A stretch of 64,000 nucleotides of DNA, from positions 29,347,741 through 29,411,740 of the forward strand of contig OY821782.1 in NCBI GenBank assembly GCA_963682175.1. The letters run 5' to 3'. A program made the position numbers and the translations under genes. The notes below the pieces were generated by a model. That model ran no database searches and was not told the origin of the DNA. It was given only the letters and a program-made list of their open reading frames with translations. This document shows, piece after piece, positions 1 through 10,390 of this stretch (its first letter is position 1; the number at the start of each line of letters is the position of its first letter). The DNA comes from Triglochin maritima. Its lineage: Eukaryota; Streptophyta; Magnoliopsida; Alismatales; Juncaginaceae.

Positions 1-57
1 AAGTTGCGTGTGTATACAATTTAGTGCTCAGGACATGCATAACATGAAATCCATAAT

Positions 58-1547
58 TGTTAGCTTTTAGGCCTTAAGTTATATTGATTTTGATGATTAA
101 TTAAACTAATTTTATTCAATCAACCTAGTCAATCAAAGTAGGCAAACATGATTACATGCATAGCTACTTGCCAATCATCTTAATAGGTTGATCAAGATTC
201 ATGAAGCAAACAAGCATTGGGACAAATACCCCAAGAATGAAAGCTTTGGACCAATACATGTAATTTTATATTTATTGAGTCCATAAGGTGTATTGTAAAC
301 TTGAGTACTAGGATTCTGTCCCGACCAAGTTCAGTCCACCGAGCCTTTCACGGTCAACAGAAACCTTCCCCATTCGTTCCACCGAACACCTATCGGATAA
401 TCGAAAATTTTCCATCAGTACAATAGGATGCTCTCTGGAATTGTCCTGACGGTCGACCGAATAGCCCTGAACCATTTTTGGACTTTGCTCCAATGGTTGC
501 ATTTAAATTAGACCTTAGAGCCCAATTGAATTGTCTCATTTTGGACGACCGAATGCCTATCGGTCTACCAATTCATTCTTGGCTTTAGGCGCCCAACGAC
601 TATTTCCACGTGGCATATGACCGTTATCTTCAACCAACTTTTGAGCGACAATTGTCAGCAAAAAATGCACGCTAATTTCGGTAAACCGATGTATATATAG
701 TCTACCGAACTTGAGTAATCAGAGCCCAACCAATCTTACTGTCCACCTTGAAACGGTGAACCAAATGCAACTCGGTGAACCAAAATCAAATAGGGTGAAA
801 TTGAAAATAGTTACTGGAAGTTGTTGAACGATGATCCGAATCCTATTCGGTCAACCAAAGCTTAAACCTGACCAATCCAACTTACTTGTTTCGAACTACC
901 GTTCTATAAACGGTCGACCGAACCTGCATCGAAAATTGCCCGAGCCTAAACCAAATCCTTGCTTCTCATTGGTCCATTTTTCTCACCAACTCCAAAACAT
1001 CTAGTAGAGCTTGAAGGGTTATAAATAAGGTCCCATATCTTAGTTTTAGAACTCGTGAACACTCTTTAGTGATCCCATACTCAATGGCAAATCCTCTTCA
1101 TCTTCAAGCTCTCATTCTTCTACACTCAAGCCAAAACTTCACCACTTGCATATCAATTCCATATCAATATCCAAATGTGCTCAAGTATAGAGTGTTAGAT
1201 GGTGATTCCATTTCTATATCCAAGAATAACCAAGTTGCAAATCTTTGAGGAAGCTCCCTCTCGGGTTGTGAGTGGAGACACGAGCAAGGTAAGGTTGTTC
1301 GCGAGGCTCGGTGGTGTAAACGACGTTGATCTCGGCCCGAAACGGAGATCCATTAGTGGAGCCGTAAGCAAGGCTCGGAGGATCGAGAGAGGCTTGCGAG
1401 GAGGACTAGGACTGTGTGTCGGTGCCTAACCTCTCTAAACTCCGTTGTCGTCGATTTTATGGTTTGTATTGTCTTCTCTCTTAATCTGTCAATTAGTATT
1501 TTTAATTCCGCATTTATTTAGTGATTAGAGGATCATCAATCCTTAGA
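58..1547 (+). mobile_element. 5' LTR of a decayed Ty1/copia element (family 1)
   Basis: Begins with TGTTAGCTTTTAGGCC and is followed directly by a tRNA-iMet-like primer site at 1550. The same LTR start recurs in reverse at 5768 and as a filler at 47239, which fixes the left boundary. The U3 part is rich in gaccgaa/ggtcgacc motifs, and a TATA-like box lies at 1019-1030. The right end is approximate because the expected terminal CA is mutated. No matching 3' LTR in the same orientation is present, so this is a truncated element. Confidence 0.7.
1019..1030 (+). promoter_or_regulatory. TATA-like box of the family 1 LTR
   Basis: The sequence ttataaataagg lies about 530 bp before the LTR end, the usual place for the Pol II start region of a copia LTR. 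The reverse copy of this LTR has tataaatagagg at the matching place (near 4807-4820). Confidence 0.5.
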
Positions 1548-1549
1548 AT

Positions 1550-1561
1550 TAGTATCAGAGC
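1550..1561 (+). other. Primer binding site (tRNA-iMet type), one mismatch
   Basis: tagtatcagagc differs by one base from TGGTATCAGAGC, the standard plant copia primer site complementary to initiator Met tRNA. It sits just inside the LTR. Confidence 0.7.
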
Positions 1562-1599
1562 ATTAGGTTGCTAATTTCATTTACTTAATTGTAATTTAG

Positions 1600-2395
1600 C
1601 ATGACATCTACTTCTAATTCATTGTGAGGGATTGTCCACAACTAGGCCACCTTTGTTTAATGGCTTAAACTATGATTAATTGAAGAAGAGAATGAGAATA
1701 TATTTGCAATCAAATGATTTCAAATATTGGACATTCATTTTAAACTCATACACACCTCCTAATGATGATGAGATTATGTGCCTAACTAAACCCAAAATTA
1801 AGGAAAGAAAGATGAATTCCCGCGTAATGAATATCTTGTATTGTGGGTTAAATGAATGAGAATACAATAGGATAAAAGGTTGTGACAGTGCATATGATAT
1901 ATGACATACATTAGAAATGCATCATGATGGTTCAAATCGAATGAAAAAAACTACGATTAGTTTACTTATGCATAAATATGAACTCTTTCGTATGCTATTC
2001 GGTGAGAACATAAGCGAGATGTACACTCACTTCACCGAGATAATTAACTCTCTCAAAGCTCTTGGCAAGATTCTTAGCGAGAGAGAAATTACTCAAAAGA
2101 TTCTCCAGTCACTCACAAATGAATGAGAAGATAAATCGTCCGCTATCGAAGAAGCGCAAGATCTCACAAAGTTGTCGGCCGAGGACTTATGGGTAGTCTC
2201 ATGACATATGAGATACAAATGAAAGACTGTAAGGAGAAGGAAGCCAAGAAATCCTTGGTGTCATCCTTATCTCTCTACCCACTCCAACCTTATCCTCATC
2301 TCAGCATTCCCCATAAAGTGGGCCCACTATCCAAAGCATGTGCTAAGCATCAATTAAGACCATTAACACATCAAAGGCAAGAGTGAGGAACCCAA
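1600..2395 (+). pseudogene. Ty1/copia gag remnant (UBN2-like)
   Basis: A degenerate gag follows the primer site. Near 1642-1760 it reads RPPLFNGLNYD, a stop, then RMRIYLQSNDFKYWTFIL, the usual start of copia UBN2-type gag. The part near 1917-2126 reads YTHFTEIINSLKALGK, the helical middle of the same domain, and ends in a stop after LQSLTNE. Several stops and frame changes break it. Downstream (2127-2395) the zinc-knuckle region, protease and pol expected next are absent. It belongs with the LTR at 58-1547. No function is likely to remain. Confidence 0.7.
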
Positions 2396-2399
2396 TAAA

Positions 2400-2747
2400 T
2401 TGATTATAGAAATCATGTGAAGCTCCAAGATTAAGATTAAAACACAAATCATTCTTACAACATTCACACTTCACATCATTCTCCACCCCCAATGGGGACA
2501 AATTACTCACTAATCAACATATTAACCAAAGAAACAACAACATAAAACAACTCATAACATGTAAAGAAAACGAGTTTAAGACAAAAAATAAACAACAACA
2601 ACTTTGATTAATGAAGAAGAAAAGATTACAATGTTTTCCTCCTCTCCATCACTACAGTAATAAGCAAGAAAATAAAACCTAGCCTAATGAGGAGAAGAAG
2701 GAAGAAGGAAGAAGAATTACAAATGTATTTATAGAAGATTAGACGAT
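2400..2747 (-). mobile_element. Reverse Athila-like LTR fragment (R-U5 side)
   Basis: On the minus strand this resembles the Athila LTRs elsewhere in the window: ctccacccccaatgggg followed by ttactcactaatc matches the antisense of their gattagtgagtag...cccc block (for example 29384-29420). A TATA-like tctataaatac on the minus strand lies near 2725-2735. A solo copia LTR (2753-4356) splits it from 4357-4488. Boundaries are loose. Confidence 0.45.
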
Positions 2748-2752
2748 CTAGG
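2748..2752. repeat. Target site duplication ctagg, left copy (solo LTR)
   Basis: ctagg precedes the TG of the solo LTR and is repeated at 4357-4361 directly after its terminal CA. Confidence 0.8.
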
Positions 2753-2989
2753 TGAAAGGATTGTGTTCTAAAGTTTTACTTTTATATGTCTTTTATTATG
2801 AATTGAATGTATTGAACGTTTTGTTCCTTGATTAATGTATTCGTCTTTTGGAAGAGTTAAGGAAGAGACTCTTGGTCCTTAACCGTAGAGCTCTAAAAGA
2901 TAATGGTTTACATAAATCAAAGTAATTTACAATCATGGTGATTAACATGAAACATTAATCATCGAGATAAGATTGTCATGTTGGTTATT

Positions 2990-3540
2990 ATAATGTTGTA
3001 CATCACATTATATCATGTAATATATTATCATATATAATGTCAAAACATTATACCCCATAATATATATACATCTCATATGACATATTGGTTTTATTAATTT
3101 ACCACATGTATATTATTTCATAACACATTTGTACTTTGTATAATATTCTCAATATCATGAGGCAAGAGATAGACACAAGTGATATTTTACATATCACTAA
3201 GTGGATTGTGTTTAGTTCGAGTGAGCAAAACATTTTTGTTATTTCGGTAACTATAATGTGTAGCTAGATACCATTTATAGTTTATGATATAATGTGTTTT
3301 ATATTATTGCTAAAATAACTTAGATCCTCCTAAAGGTCACACCACAAAACTGCGAAACAAAAAATATGATTTTATATTTTGTATGATGTATTAAGTTTCA
3401 TGTGTTATGAAATAATATACATGTGGTAAAATAATAAAACCAATATGTCATATGAGATGTATATATATAATGGGGTATAATGTTTTGACATTATATATGA
3501 TGATATATTACATGATACAATGTGATGTACAACATCATAA
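2990..3540. repeat. Large inverted repeat inside the solo LTR
   Basis: Arm 1 (2990-3126) is nearly the exact reverse complement of arm 2 (3402-3540), with only a handful of mismatches over about 137 bases and a spacer of about 275 bases. Only arm 2 has a counterpart in the intact LTR (near 24660-24830), so arm 1 looks like an inverted copy that replaced original U3 sequence. Confidence 0.85.
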
Positions 3541-3738
3541 CATATGATTTTGCTAAAACCCCAAAGTCCAAATTTTGTTGGATATTAATCCAAAATTTGG
3601 TAGTGTAAAAAACAGTGGAAAATGATCCAACCGTTTGACCACGTTTTTGCATATATTAATAAAAGAATTTTTACTGATTAATGACTGGATTTAATCCACC
3701 TTGGTCAAAGGTAGCTATGGGATGATGATGTGGCAAAA

Positions 3739-3889
3739 TAAACAAGAGATCATGTGCAAAGTGGTTTGCACATGATGTGGTTTGGTGGAGATGTAAACAA
3801 GAGATCATATGTAAGTGGTTTGCACATGATGTGGTTTAGTGGAGAGATTAATAAGGGATCATGTGTAAGTGGTTTCCACATGATGTGGG
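3739..3889 (+). repeat. Three tandem units of about 55 bp in the solo LTR
   Basis: Units start at about 3739, 3796 and 3850, each containing agatcatgtg...aagtggttt(g/c)cacatgatgtgg. Each unit holds its own short inverted pair (catgtg / cacatg). They lie just upstream of the TATA-like box, where enhancer repeats often sit in LTRs. The promoter role is inference. Confidence 0.75.
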
Positions 3890-3902
3890 TTAAAGAAAAT
3901 CC

Positions 3903-3910
3903 TATAAATA
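3903..3910 (+). promoter_or_regulatory. TATA box of the solo copia LTR
   Basis: tataaata in the context cctataaataggtc, matching the position of the TATA box in the related LTRs at 17633 and 25270. Confidence 0.55.
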
Positions 3911-4356
3911 GGTCTCTCATCCCTTCCTTGTTAATACTAATGCAAAAATTCTCTATCTCCCTAACCACCCCATTAATCCATCAAACAATTCTCTTAATTA
4001 TTCAAGTTTTTGGAGCTTAAATTCTCAAGTACTTTAGATGGACTATTAGCTAGATTCTAACCTTGATTTAGATATTGATTGGCTAGCTCCTTTATCTCTA
4101 ATCTTGTTTAGAGTTTGGTGAACACTTTGAGGCGAATCGGCTGATGATTCAACATGCAACGCAACTCTGGATCTTCATAAAGGTTTTAGAGAACCTTTGG
4201 GTATGATCTTCTATTTATTTTAATATATATGTAGATACATGATATTAGAATAAATATAAAATAAGACATGAAATTGTCGAAAATATGGAAATCGATCTTG
4301 TATGCATGTATAATTTAAAAAAAATATATACATACATAGGGGCACGAAATCCTACA

Positions 4357-4488
4357 CTAGGTGAATTTTGGTGCGATCAAATGATTGTAAAGCAAATATA
4401 GATGTTGTGTATTGCTTTGACCTGACAACTTGACCCACCAGAGAATTTTGGGGTCGAACCGACCAACCGCATCCTCCAGTGATATTTT
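4357..4488 (-). mobile_element. Reverse gypsy/Athila-like LTR fragment (U3 side)
   Basis: Continuation of the sequence interrupted by the solo LTR; 4357-4361 is the right ctagg duplication. Joined to 2400-2747 it puts a TATA-like box on the minus strand in one LTR-like block. It borders an RT fragment on the same strand. Assignment is by position more than by sequence. Confidence 0.35.
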
Positions 4489-4788
4489 CTTGATCTTCTG
4501 GGGCAAAGAGGTTTGGTTGTAACCGAGAGTATCCATTAAGAAAACAATAATACTCATCTTCGGCCAACCTCTCAAGCATCTGGTCAATGAACGGTAGAGA
4601 AAAATGATCTTTCCGTGTAACTGCATTGAGATTGCGGAAGTCAACACAAACTCGTCATCCCGTTTGCAGACAAGTTGGTATAATTTCGTTATGATCATTT
4701 TCCACGACAATCATGGCAGACTTTTTCGAAACCACATGTACTAGACTTTTTCACGAACTATCCAAAATGGGATAAATTATACCATTAT
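4489..4788 (-). pseudogene. Ty3/gypsy (Athila-type) reverse transcriptase fragment
   Basis: On the minus strand, fragments read NGIIYPI, then VHVVSKKSAMIVVENDHN, IIPTCLQTG, and LNAVTRKDHFSLPFIDQML followed by EYYCFLNGYS. This matches the RT fingers and first palm segment of the Athila copies at 50340-50680 and 60100-60400. Stops and a frameshift interrupt it, and it ends before the catalytic FMDD motif. Upstream and downstream domains are missing. It is cut at 4489 and at 4788, where a copia LTR in the same reverse direction begins. Confidence 0.75.
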
Positions 4789-5768
4789 AAGGTGTGGGAA
4801 CCTCTATTTATAAGCTCCTAGAGAGATATGGTCATTGGAGAGATTTGGTAAAGGTTTGTGTAAGATACACAAAACAGAAACTAAGTTCAACAAATCTGTC
4901 CAACACCGGTTGACCGGTACTGGATGAACGGTCGACCATTTCCGTGAACATAAGGAAATGTTCGAGCAAACAAGACAATGGTCGAACCTAAATGGCTATA
5001 ACTTATGTTATCGGCGAACTAAATGTGGGGGACGGTCGACTCATTAGAGGGTTTTGGCCAAGTAAAAGATTAGCGGTCGAATGCAACATGGAAGTCTGTT
5101 CGATCGAAAATAACATGCACTTTTAGCACACAAAATAGTCTTCATGTGGTTGATCGCCAATAAGGCATCGTTCGACCGGCGACCAAATGTATTTTAGGGT
5201 TATTTAAGAAAATACGAATACGACCATTGGAGAGTACGACAAGTATAACGGTTGTCCGGAAAATACGGGTCAATTAGTTGACCGAAAATGCTGAAATTGG
5301 TCGACCGATGGAGCTAGGTGAAATCACTATTTGGATAAGTTAACTGGTAGAACGGTCGAACGGAAAACTAATTTTGGTTGATCGTTTTGCACAGATAGGT
5401 AGAGGTTTAGATTATGTGATTTTCCTACCTAAATTTGGGTGATCTATTGAAGTCCAATTGATGTGAAATTTGGTGTGTGACTTCTACAAGGAACCTAGTG
5501 TGTATGTGAATAGGTTTTAACTCTTGTATTCTCAAGTTCACATATGTTCCTAAGACTCAAATAAAGGCAAAATTACATGTCTTCAAATAACTTGATTACA
5601 TGTCTTGACTTCATTCCATTCTTCCTTGAGTCTTGATCACCTATAGATGTTAGAACAATTCAATATATATTACATGCGTAATGTGTGCTACACTACATTT
5701 GAGTGTGATTAAAATTAGGTTAGTTAAATCATCAAAACATGGATTAAGGTGAAAAAGCCAACAAATTG
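4789..5768 (-). mobile_element. Reverse, truncated copia LTR (family 1)
   Basis: Its reverse complement begins TGTTGGCTTTTTCACC and continues ccttaatccatgttttgatg, the same start as the LTR at 58 and the filler at 47239. It is rich in ggtcgacc/gaccgaa motifs and has an antisense TATA (tataaatagagg on the minus strand). The far end (R-U5) is lost at the junction with the RT fragment near 4788. Confidence 0.7.
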
Positions 5769-5887
5769 TAGAGTTCAATAAAAGGGAAGTTGTGACACCT
5801 ATCCCAATGTCACTGCCCCTGTACAGGGGTAGTGACTGATGAACCAATGGTGGAAGTGTGTAACCACATATGAGATGCGATAGCTGC
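5769..5887. other. Unassigned spacer, LINE target, with a 24-bp palindrome
   Basis: About 120 bp of sequence into which the LINE at 5888 inserted; it continues at 11787. It contains cactgcccctgtacaggg at 5811-5828, part of a 24-base palindrome (5811-5834) with one mismatched pair. No coding similarity seen. Confidence 0.5.
5874..5887. repeat. LINE target site duplication, left copy
   Basis: gatgcgatagctgc is repeated exactly at 11773-11786, immediately after the LINE poly(A). Confidence 0.9.
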
Positions 5888-6154
5888 ATGAGACAAAGAG
5901 AAAGAGAGAGGAGGAAGAGAAGGAGAGAGAAGCTCTGGGGAAAGCATGGGGTTTCCTAGGGTCTACACCTCTTTTCGTACACCAAAACTCTTGATTTCTT
6001 CATCAAAATGGATCGTACAACTAGTTCTTTGTTAGTGGGTGAGCTTATTAGGAGTGGTGGCAACGTTGAGCACACCCATGAAGCACCAAAGCACCTACCA
6101 TTTTCAGGTTTGGAGAGTTGATGGCCGGTTTGGTCACCATCTCAGGTAGGCAGA

Positions 6155-6901
6155 GTGGCCTCTCCAAAGAGGTGGTCGGACCTATTCCAATCCGGAGCAA
6201 GAGCAGCAACAACACTCTCTTTTGTTGAGACGGAGGTGATAGGAGGAGAGAAGGTCGTCGTTTGTTCTAGAGTGGACATGTGTGAAGCACTTAAGAGGTG
6301 GGACAAGGTTTTACTTGGCTATTTCATTGACTTCAAGCCTCATCTACCCACGTTGGAGAAACACCTCCATAAATTATGGGGCTTAATGGGTGGTTTGGAA
6401 GTACTTCGCTGGAGGCAAGGCTTTTTGTTATTTCGGTTTACACTTGGGGAGGACCGACAAAGGGTGCTTGAAGGTGGGCTTTGGTTCATTCGAGGCGCAC
6501 CCTTGGTTGTGCAAGCATGGTCCCCCGAGGTCGTGATGAAACGCGCTAGGATAGTCACTATGACTATTTGGATTCGTTTGCCGGAGTTGGACCTCAAGTT
6601 TTGGTCGGCAAAGATGTTGAGAAATATTGTGAGGGTGCTTGGAAAGCCTCACTACATGGATGCAAATACCGCCACGGGGAGGAGACTTCCATTTGCAAGA
6701 GTTTGCGTTGAGGTAAGTCTTGATTTCTCTTATCCAAGTTGGGTGGATGTTAGGATTGAGGGGGGAGAAATGAAGAGGGTGTTTGTGGAATACAAATGGA
6801 GGCGAACTTATTGTAGTGAATGCAAGGAGTTGGGGAATCAGTTGGAGAAGTGTTCGAGGAGAGGACCCCCACCCACTACCGGTGATGGTTGGTCACCGTG
6901 A
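6155..6901 (+). pseudogene. LINE ORF1 (DUF4283-like, CCHC-type knuckle), 5' end damaged
   Basis: An open frame of about 248 codons that starts at GTG here; the only nearby ATG (6121) is in another frame, so the true start is probably lost by an indel. Residues 1-160 (KRWSDLFQSGARA, KRWDKVLLGYFIDFKPHL, WFIRGAPLVVQAWSPE) match the DUF4283 domain found in ORF1 of plant L1-type LINEs and in their host derivatives. A CCHC-type knuckle (zf-CCHC_4 type) follows near residues 220-235: YCSECKELGNQLEKC, where the expected His is Asn. ORF1 proteins of this type bind RNA and form the LINE particle. The frame ends at 6901 and coding potential continues in a shifted frame. Confidence 0.8.
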
Positions 6902-8040
6902 TAGGGTGGGGAAAGGAGGAGAGGGTGCGAGTGGGGCTTTGGAGACGGGTAGAGAAGGTAGGGATCCGGGGGGAGAGAGGGAGGAAGTCGGGGTGGGGGT
7001 AGGAGTTAGGGAGGAGGAGGTGTATCAGGTGGTGGTGGTGGAGGCGGAGGAGGAGGAGGAGGGTTGGGGCGAGAAGGGTGGAGATGGAGATGTGAGTGTG
7101 GAGGAAGATGGTGACATGGCAATGGACGTGGGGGATGATGTGGAGGGTGAGGCCATTGAGGAGGTGCCATGTGGCGAGGGGGGCCATGTAGCAAGGGGAA
7201 GGAAACAAGGGAGGAGGGAATATAGGAGGTCTTTGCTCCAAATTTTGAAGTGGCTAGTGAGAGATTTCCAAGTGGAAAGGAGGGGGAGTGGTTAGGAGAG
7301 GATAAGGGAGAAGAAATTCTCCCTTGGCAAATAGAAGATGGGATAAGGACAAAGGAAAAGAGAGGAGACAAAATCAGCTTTTGTGGAAATCATGCATGTA
7401 GTGGAGCTAGTGAAAAGATTACAAGTGGAAAGGTGGTTAGTGGGGGAGGAATTCCTTGGAGAGTGTGGACCAGAATAAATTGGGGAGGTCTGCTGGCCTA
7501 GCACGTGAAAAGGGCTTGGTGCATGGGAGTTTGCATGGCAAGGGGCTTGAGACTTGTGTGTCCCGTGGTTTGGAGGGTATGCATGGGAGAAGGGACGATA
7601 TTGGAAGCCGTGAGAAAGGTGCACCGGGTGTGGGTGGGGGTGATGGCAAGGGAGTAGGAGAGGGGTCGTGTAAGACCGGCATGGCCACGGAGCTTGGGGT
7701 AGATCATGGATGGGTGTCGCCCAAGAGGGTGGCGAGGGAGGTGGAGAAAGGAAGTATGGAGGATAGGAGGATGGACGAGGGTGGGAGGTTTGAGGCACTT
7801 GGAGGGGAGTAGGGTTGTTGGGGGATAATGCAAAGGGGTGTGTGGTGGCTGAGGAAAGGGCTAGTGCACCCGGTGAACATGGGAAGGAAGGGGTGAATCC
7901 TTTCCTCGTAAACCCGAGGAGGTCTAAGCGTTTCGTGGATAGTGAGTCCTCTTCACCTAAACCCGGGCGATCAAAGTGACTCGAGAGAAATGATCGATGC
8001 AACAAAATGCTCGTGGGGGCAAAGGGTCGTGGCCCCATGA
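6902..8040 (+). pseudogene. Low-complexity C-terminal part of LINE ORF1
   Basis: Very G-rich on the plus strand, encoding Gly/Glu/Arg/Val-rich stretches in shifting frames. It is placed between the ORF1 zinc knuckle and the ORF2 start, as in the second copy (44450-45880 minus). Long open frames on the opposite strand (Pro/His/Ser-rich) are a by-product of the base composition. Frames change several times, so no single product can be drawn. Confidence 0.5.
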
Positions 8041-8049
8041 CTCAACAGT

Positions 8050-8865
8050 ATGAATGTCCTATTTTGGAATGTGTGTGGTACAAATGGACCCGGCCACGCA
8101 CATATGATTCAGGGTCGTATTGTGGAGGCAAAAGAGGATATTGTTTGCTTAATGGAACATAAGGTGAAGTTGAAGAGAATTTAGCGTTTTAAGAAGGTAA
8201 TTTGGCCACATGCGTGGGCATCAAATTGAATGATTAGAGATTTGGGGAGAATCCTTGTACTATTGAATGAGAATGTAGTGGATCTCAATGTCACATTTGA
8301 GACTACACAACTTCTCCACTTGGAGGGGTGTGCGAAGAAAGATGGAAGGTCCATTTCTATCACGACAATTTATGGGGAGAATGGGTATATGGATCGTAGA
8401 GCACTTTGGGAGGATCTAGGGAGTGTGGCCATTGTGTTGAGTGTCCCATGACTTGTGGGAGGGGACTTCAATTGTATAAGGCACCATGAGGAGAAGAGAG
8501 GAGGTGTGGGGCTACACTTGGCCGCAATGGAGGAGTTTAATGAGTGCATGGACTTGTTACAATTGCTAGAGGTTCCTTCTACCGGAGGGGAGTTTACTTA
8601 GATGAATTCCTCGGAAGGAGAAGCATTCATCGAAACTCGGATTGACTATATATTCATGTCGCATGCTTGGTTTGAGGCATTCCCGGCATCCTACTATGTG
8701 GTGGGGGATCATGATCTAAGTGATCATGCTATGTTAAACCTCTTCACGGAGGTCATGGAGCACAAGAAGAAGCAGAAGTTCTGTTTCTCCAATTTCTGGG
8801 TTAAGCATGAGGGCTTCATGAGGGTTGTCAAGGATGCATGGGGGTGCATGTTGAGGGGAAACTGA
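8050..8865 (+). pseudogene. LINE ORF2, N-terminal AP-endonuclease domain
   Basis: Starts at ATG 8050 (MNVLFWNVCGTNGPGHA), the usual beginning of plant L1 ORF2, and keeps one frame to about 8865 with internal stops (near 8182, 8228, 8449 and 8599). Endonuclease landmarks are visible: the N of WNVCG, the E of LMEHKV, the Tyr in IYGENGY, GGDFN at about 8459-8473, and the final SDH near 8718. This nuclease nicks target DNA to prime reverse transcription. The stops abolish the full product. Confidence 0.8.
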
Positions 8866-9480
8866 TGTATCAACTGACAACGAAGATACACACGGTCAAA
8901 CAAGCGCTCAAATTGTGGAGTGACAAGGAGTTTGGAAATGTTGAGAAGCGAGTGGCGAATGCCCGAACCAAGCTTGCAAGGATTAGATTGGGAAGGAGAG
9001 ATAGACCGAGTGATACCTCGCTTGCTGAGGAAAGTGTCGCCAAAGAAGAACTTGCTCGAGTGTTGGTGTGAGAGGAATCCATTGTGAGGCAAAAATCAAG
9101 AGTTAAATGGTTGAGAGAAGGAGACCGGAAATACCCGGTTCTTCCAGGCTTCCCTTCGTGTGAGGAGAGCCATCAACAATGTGAGGAGAGTTTGTGAGGA
9201 GGGCCACATTTTCGAGGACGAGGGGGAGATTAGGGAGACGTTTAGGCGTCGTTACTCTAATTTGTTTGCTAACTCTTTTCAGGTAAACTCCGACACACAA
9301 AATGTAGTCATACCTCAAGTGGGACAAAGTGATGGGGAGCTGCTCATACAGAAGCTAGAGATGAAGGAGGTGGAAGCAATGGTCATGGGGGAAAATAAGG
9401 ATCGAGCATCGGAGCCGGATGGGATGAATGCATGTTTTTCAAGACAGCTTGCGGCATTGTAAAGAGGAACATGTTCAAGG
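8838..9480 (+). pseudogene. LINE ORF2, linker between endonuclease and RT
   Basis: Frame shifts near 8840 to a segment reading KQALKLWSDKEFGNVEKRV, then ESIVRQKSRVKWLREGD, the conserved helical linker before the RT of plant LINEs. Another shift puts 9160-9460 (FRRRYSNLFANSF, DGMNACFSRQL) in a third frame. The matching stretch of the second copy lies at 43100-43700 on the minus strand. Confidence 0.65.
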
Positions 9481-9489
9481 CTTTCGCTG

Positions 9490-10390
9490 ATTTTTGAAGA
9501 GTAGGAAGCTATTGAAGAAAGTGAACTATACATCCATTACCTTGATACCGAAGAAGAAGACTCCAATGACGGTGGATGACTATAGGCCGATCTCACTTTG
9601 CAACATGACGTATAGATTCCTAGTGAAGATCCTAGGTAACCGGTTAAAGGTGCTCACACATAAAGTGTGTCATAATATGCACTCGGAGAAGAGCCATGGA
9701 CGTATGTGTATCAAGCTCGATCTGAGGAAGGCTTACGATTCGGTGTCTTGGAGGTTCCTTGATCTTGTTATGGAGAGGTTCGGTTTCCCCTTGCATTGGC
9801 GGAAGCTTATAATGGCATGTATGCAAGTATCGTTTGTTGTGACCGTCAATGGCAAAAATTCGAGCCCGTTTTGAGCAACAAATGGACTTAGCCAAGGTGA
9901 TCCCTTGGCACCATATTTATTTGTACTTTGCATGGAAGTATTGAGTGTGATGATTAAGGAGGAGGTGGAAGGTGGGAGGCTACAACCGTTGGTATGTGGG
10001 GATTCTCCGGTCTCCCACTTGTTGGTTGTGGATGATGCTTTGCTGTTTGCAAATGCCACAAAGAGAAATACAAGAGTGATTAAGAATGTGTTGGATAGGT
10101 TCACGACATGCTCGGGCCTTCATTTCAAGAACTCGAAGAGTCAAGTTTTTTTGGGGGGTGTTGTGGAGCATGGGGTGTGGATTTATGAGCACCTTGGGAT
10201 GCCTAGGGTTGAGTTCCCAGTCATATACCTTGGGCTGCGTTTATACTCAGGAAGGATGGGTCGAACCCATTGCATTACTCTGCTAGAAAAGATAAAGGCG
10301 AGGCTAAGTACTTGTAAGCAATCACACTTTTCTATGGCCGGTCGAGTAGAGCTTGTTAGGAGCGTGTTGGTGTCCTTGAGCCTCTTTTGA
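9490..10390 (+). pseudogene. LINE ORF2 reverse transcriptase domain (RVT_1)
   Basis: RT landmarks in order: LIPKKKTPMTVDDYRPISL, MCIKLDLRKAYDSVSW (first catalytic Asp), GDPLAPYLFVL, and HLLVVDDALLFA, where the usual FADD/FVDD core reads VVDD (about 10020-10050). A stop lies at 9874. Compared with the second LINE (42342-43130), a stretch of roughly 20 residues before HSEKSHGRMCIKLD is deleted. The domain makes cDNA from LINE RNA at the nicked target; this copy is dead. Confidence 0.85.

Larger units (their letters stand above)
2753..4356 (+). mobile_element. Solo Ty1/copia LTR (family 2)
   Basis: Runs from TGAAAGGATTGTGTTC to GAAATCCTACA and is flanked by the 5-bp duplication ctagg. It is homologous along most of its length to the 3' LTR at 23811-25730 (TGAAGGGAATGTGTTC ... 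GAAATCCAACA), including the Ser/Leu-poor AT-rich U3, the gaattttgttgg...aaaattcg block, and the tataaata box at 3903-3910. No primer site or internal region follows, so it is a solo LTR left by LTR-LTR recombination. Its U3 differs from the young copy by an inverted duplication (2990-3126 against 3402-3540). Confidence 0.85.

Noticed and set aside
1199..1429. 76-codon frame at the end of the first copia LTR
   Set aside because: Lies within LTR R-U5 sequence, without similarity to known proteins and absent from the reverse LTR copy because that part is deleted there; not supported as a gene.
6876..8038. Long Pro/His/Ser-rich open frames on the minus strand opposite the LINE ORF1 tail
   Set aside because: They are by-products of G-rich, low-complexity coding sequence on the plus strand; no homology or start context.
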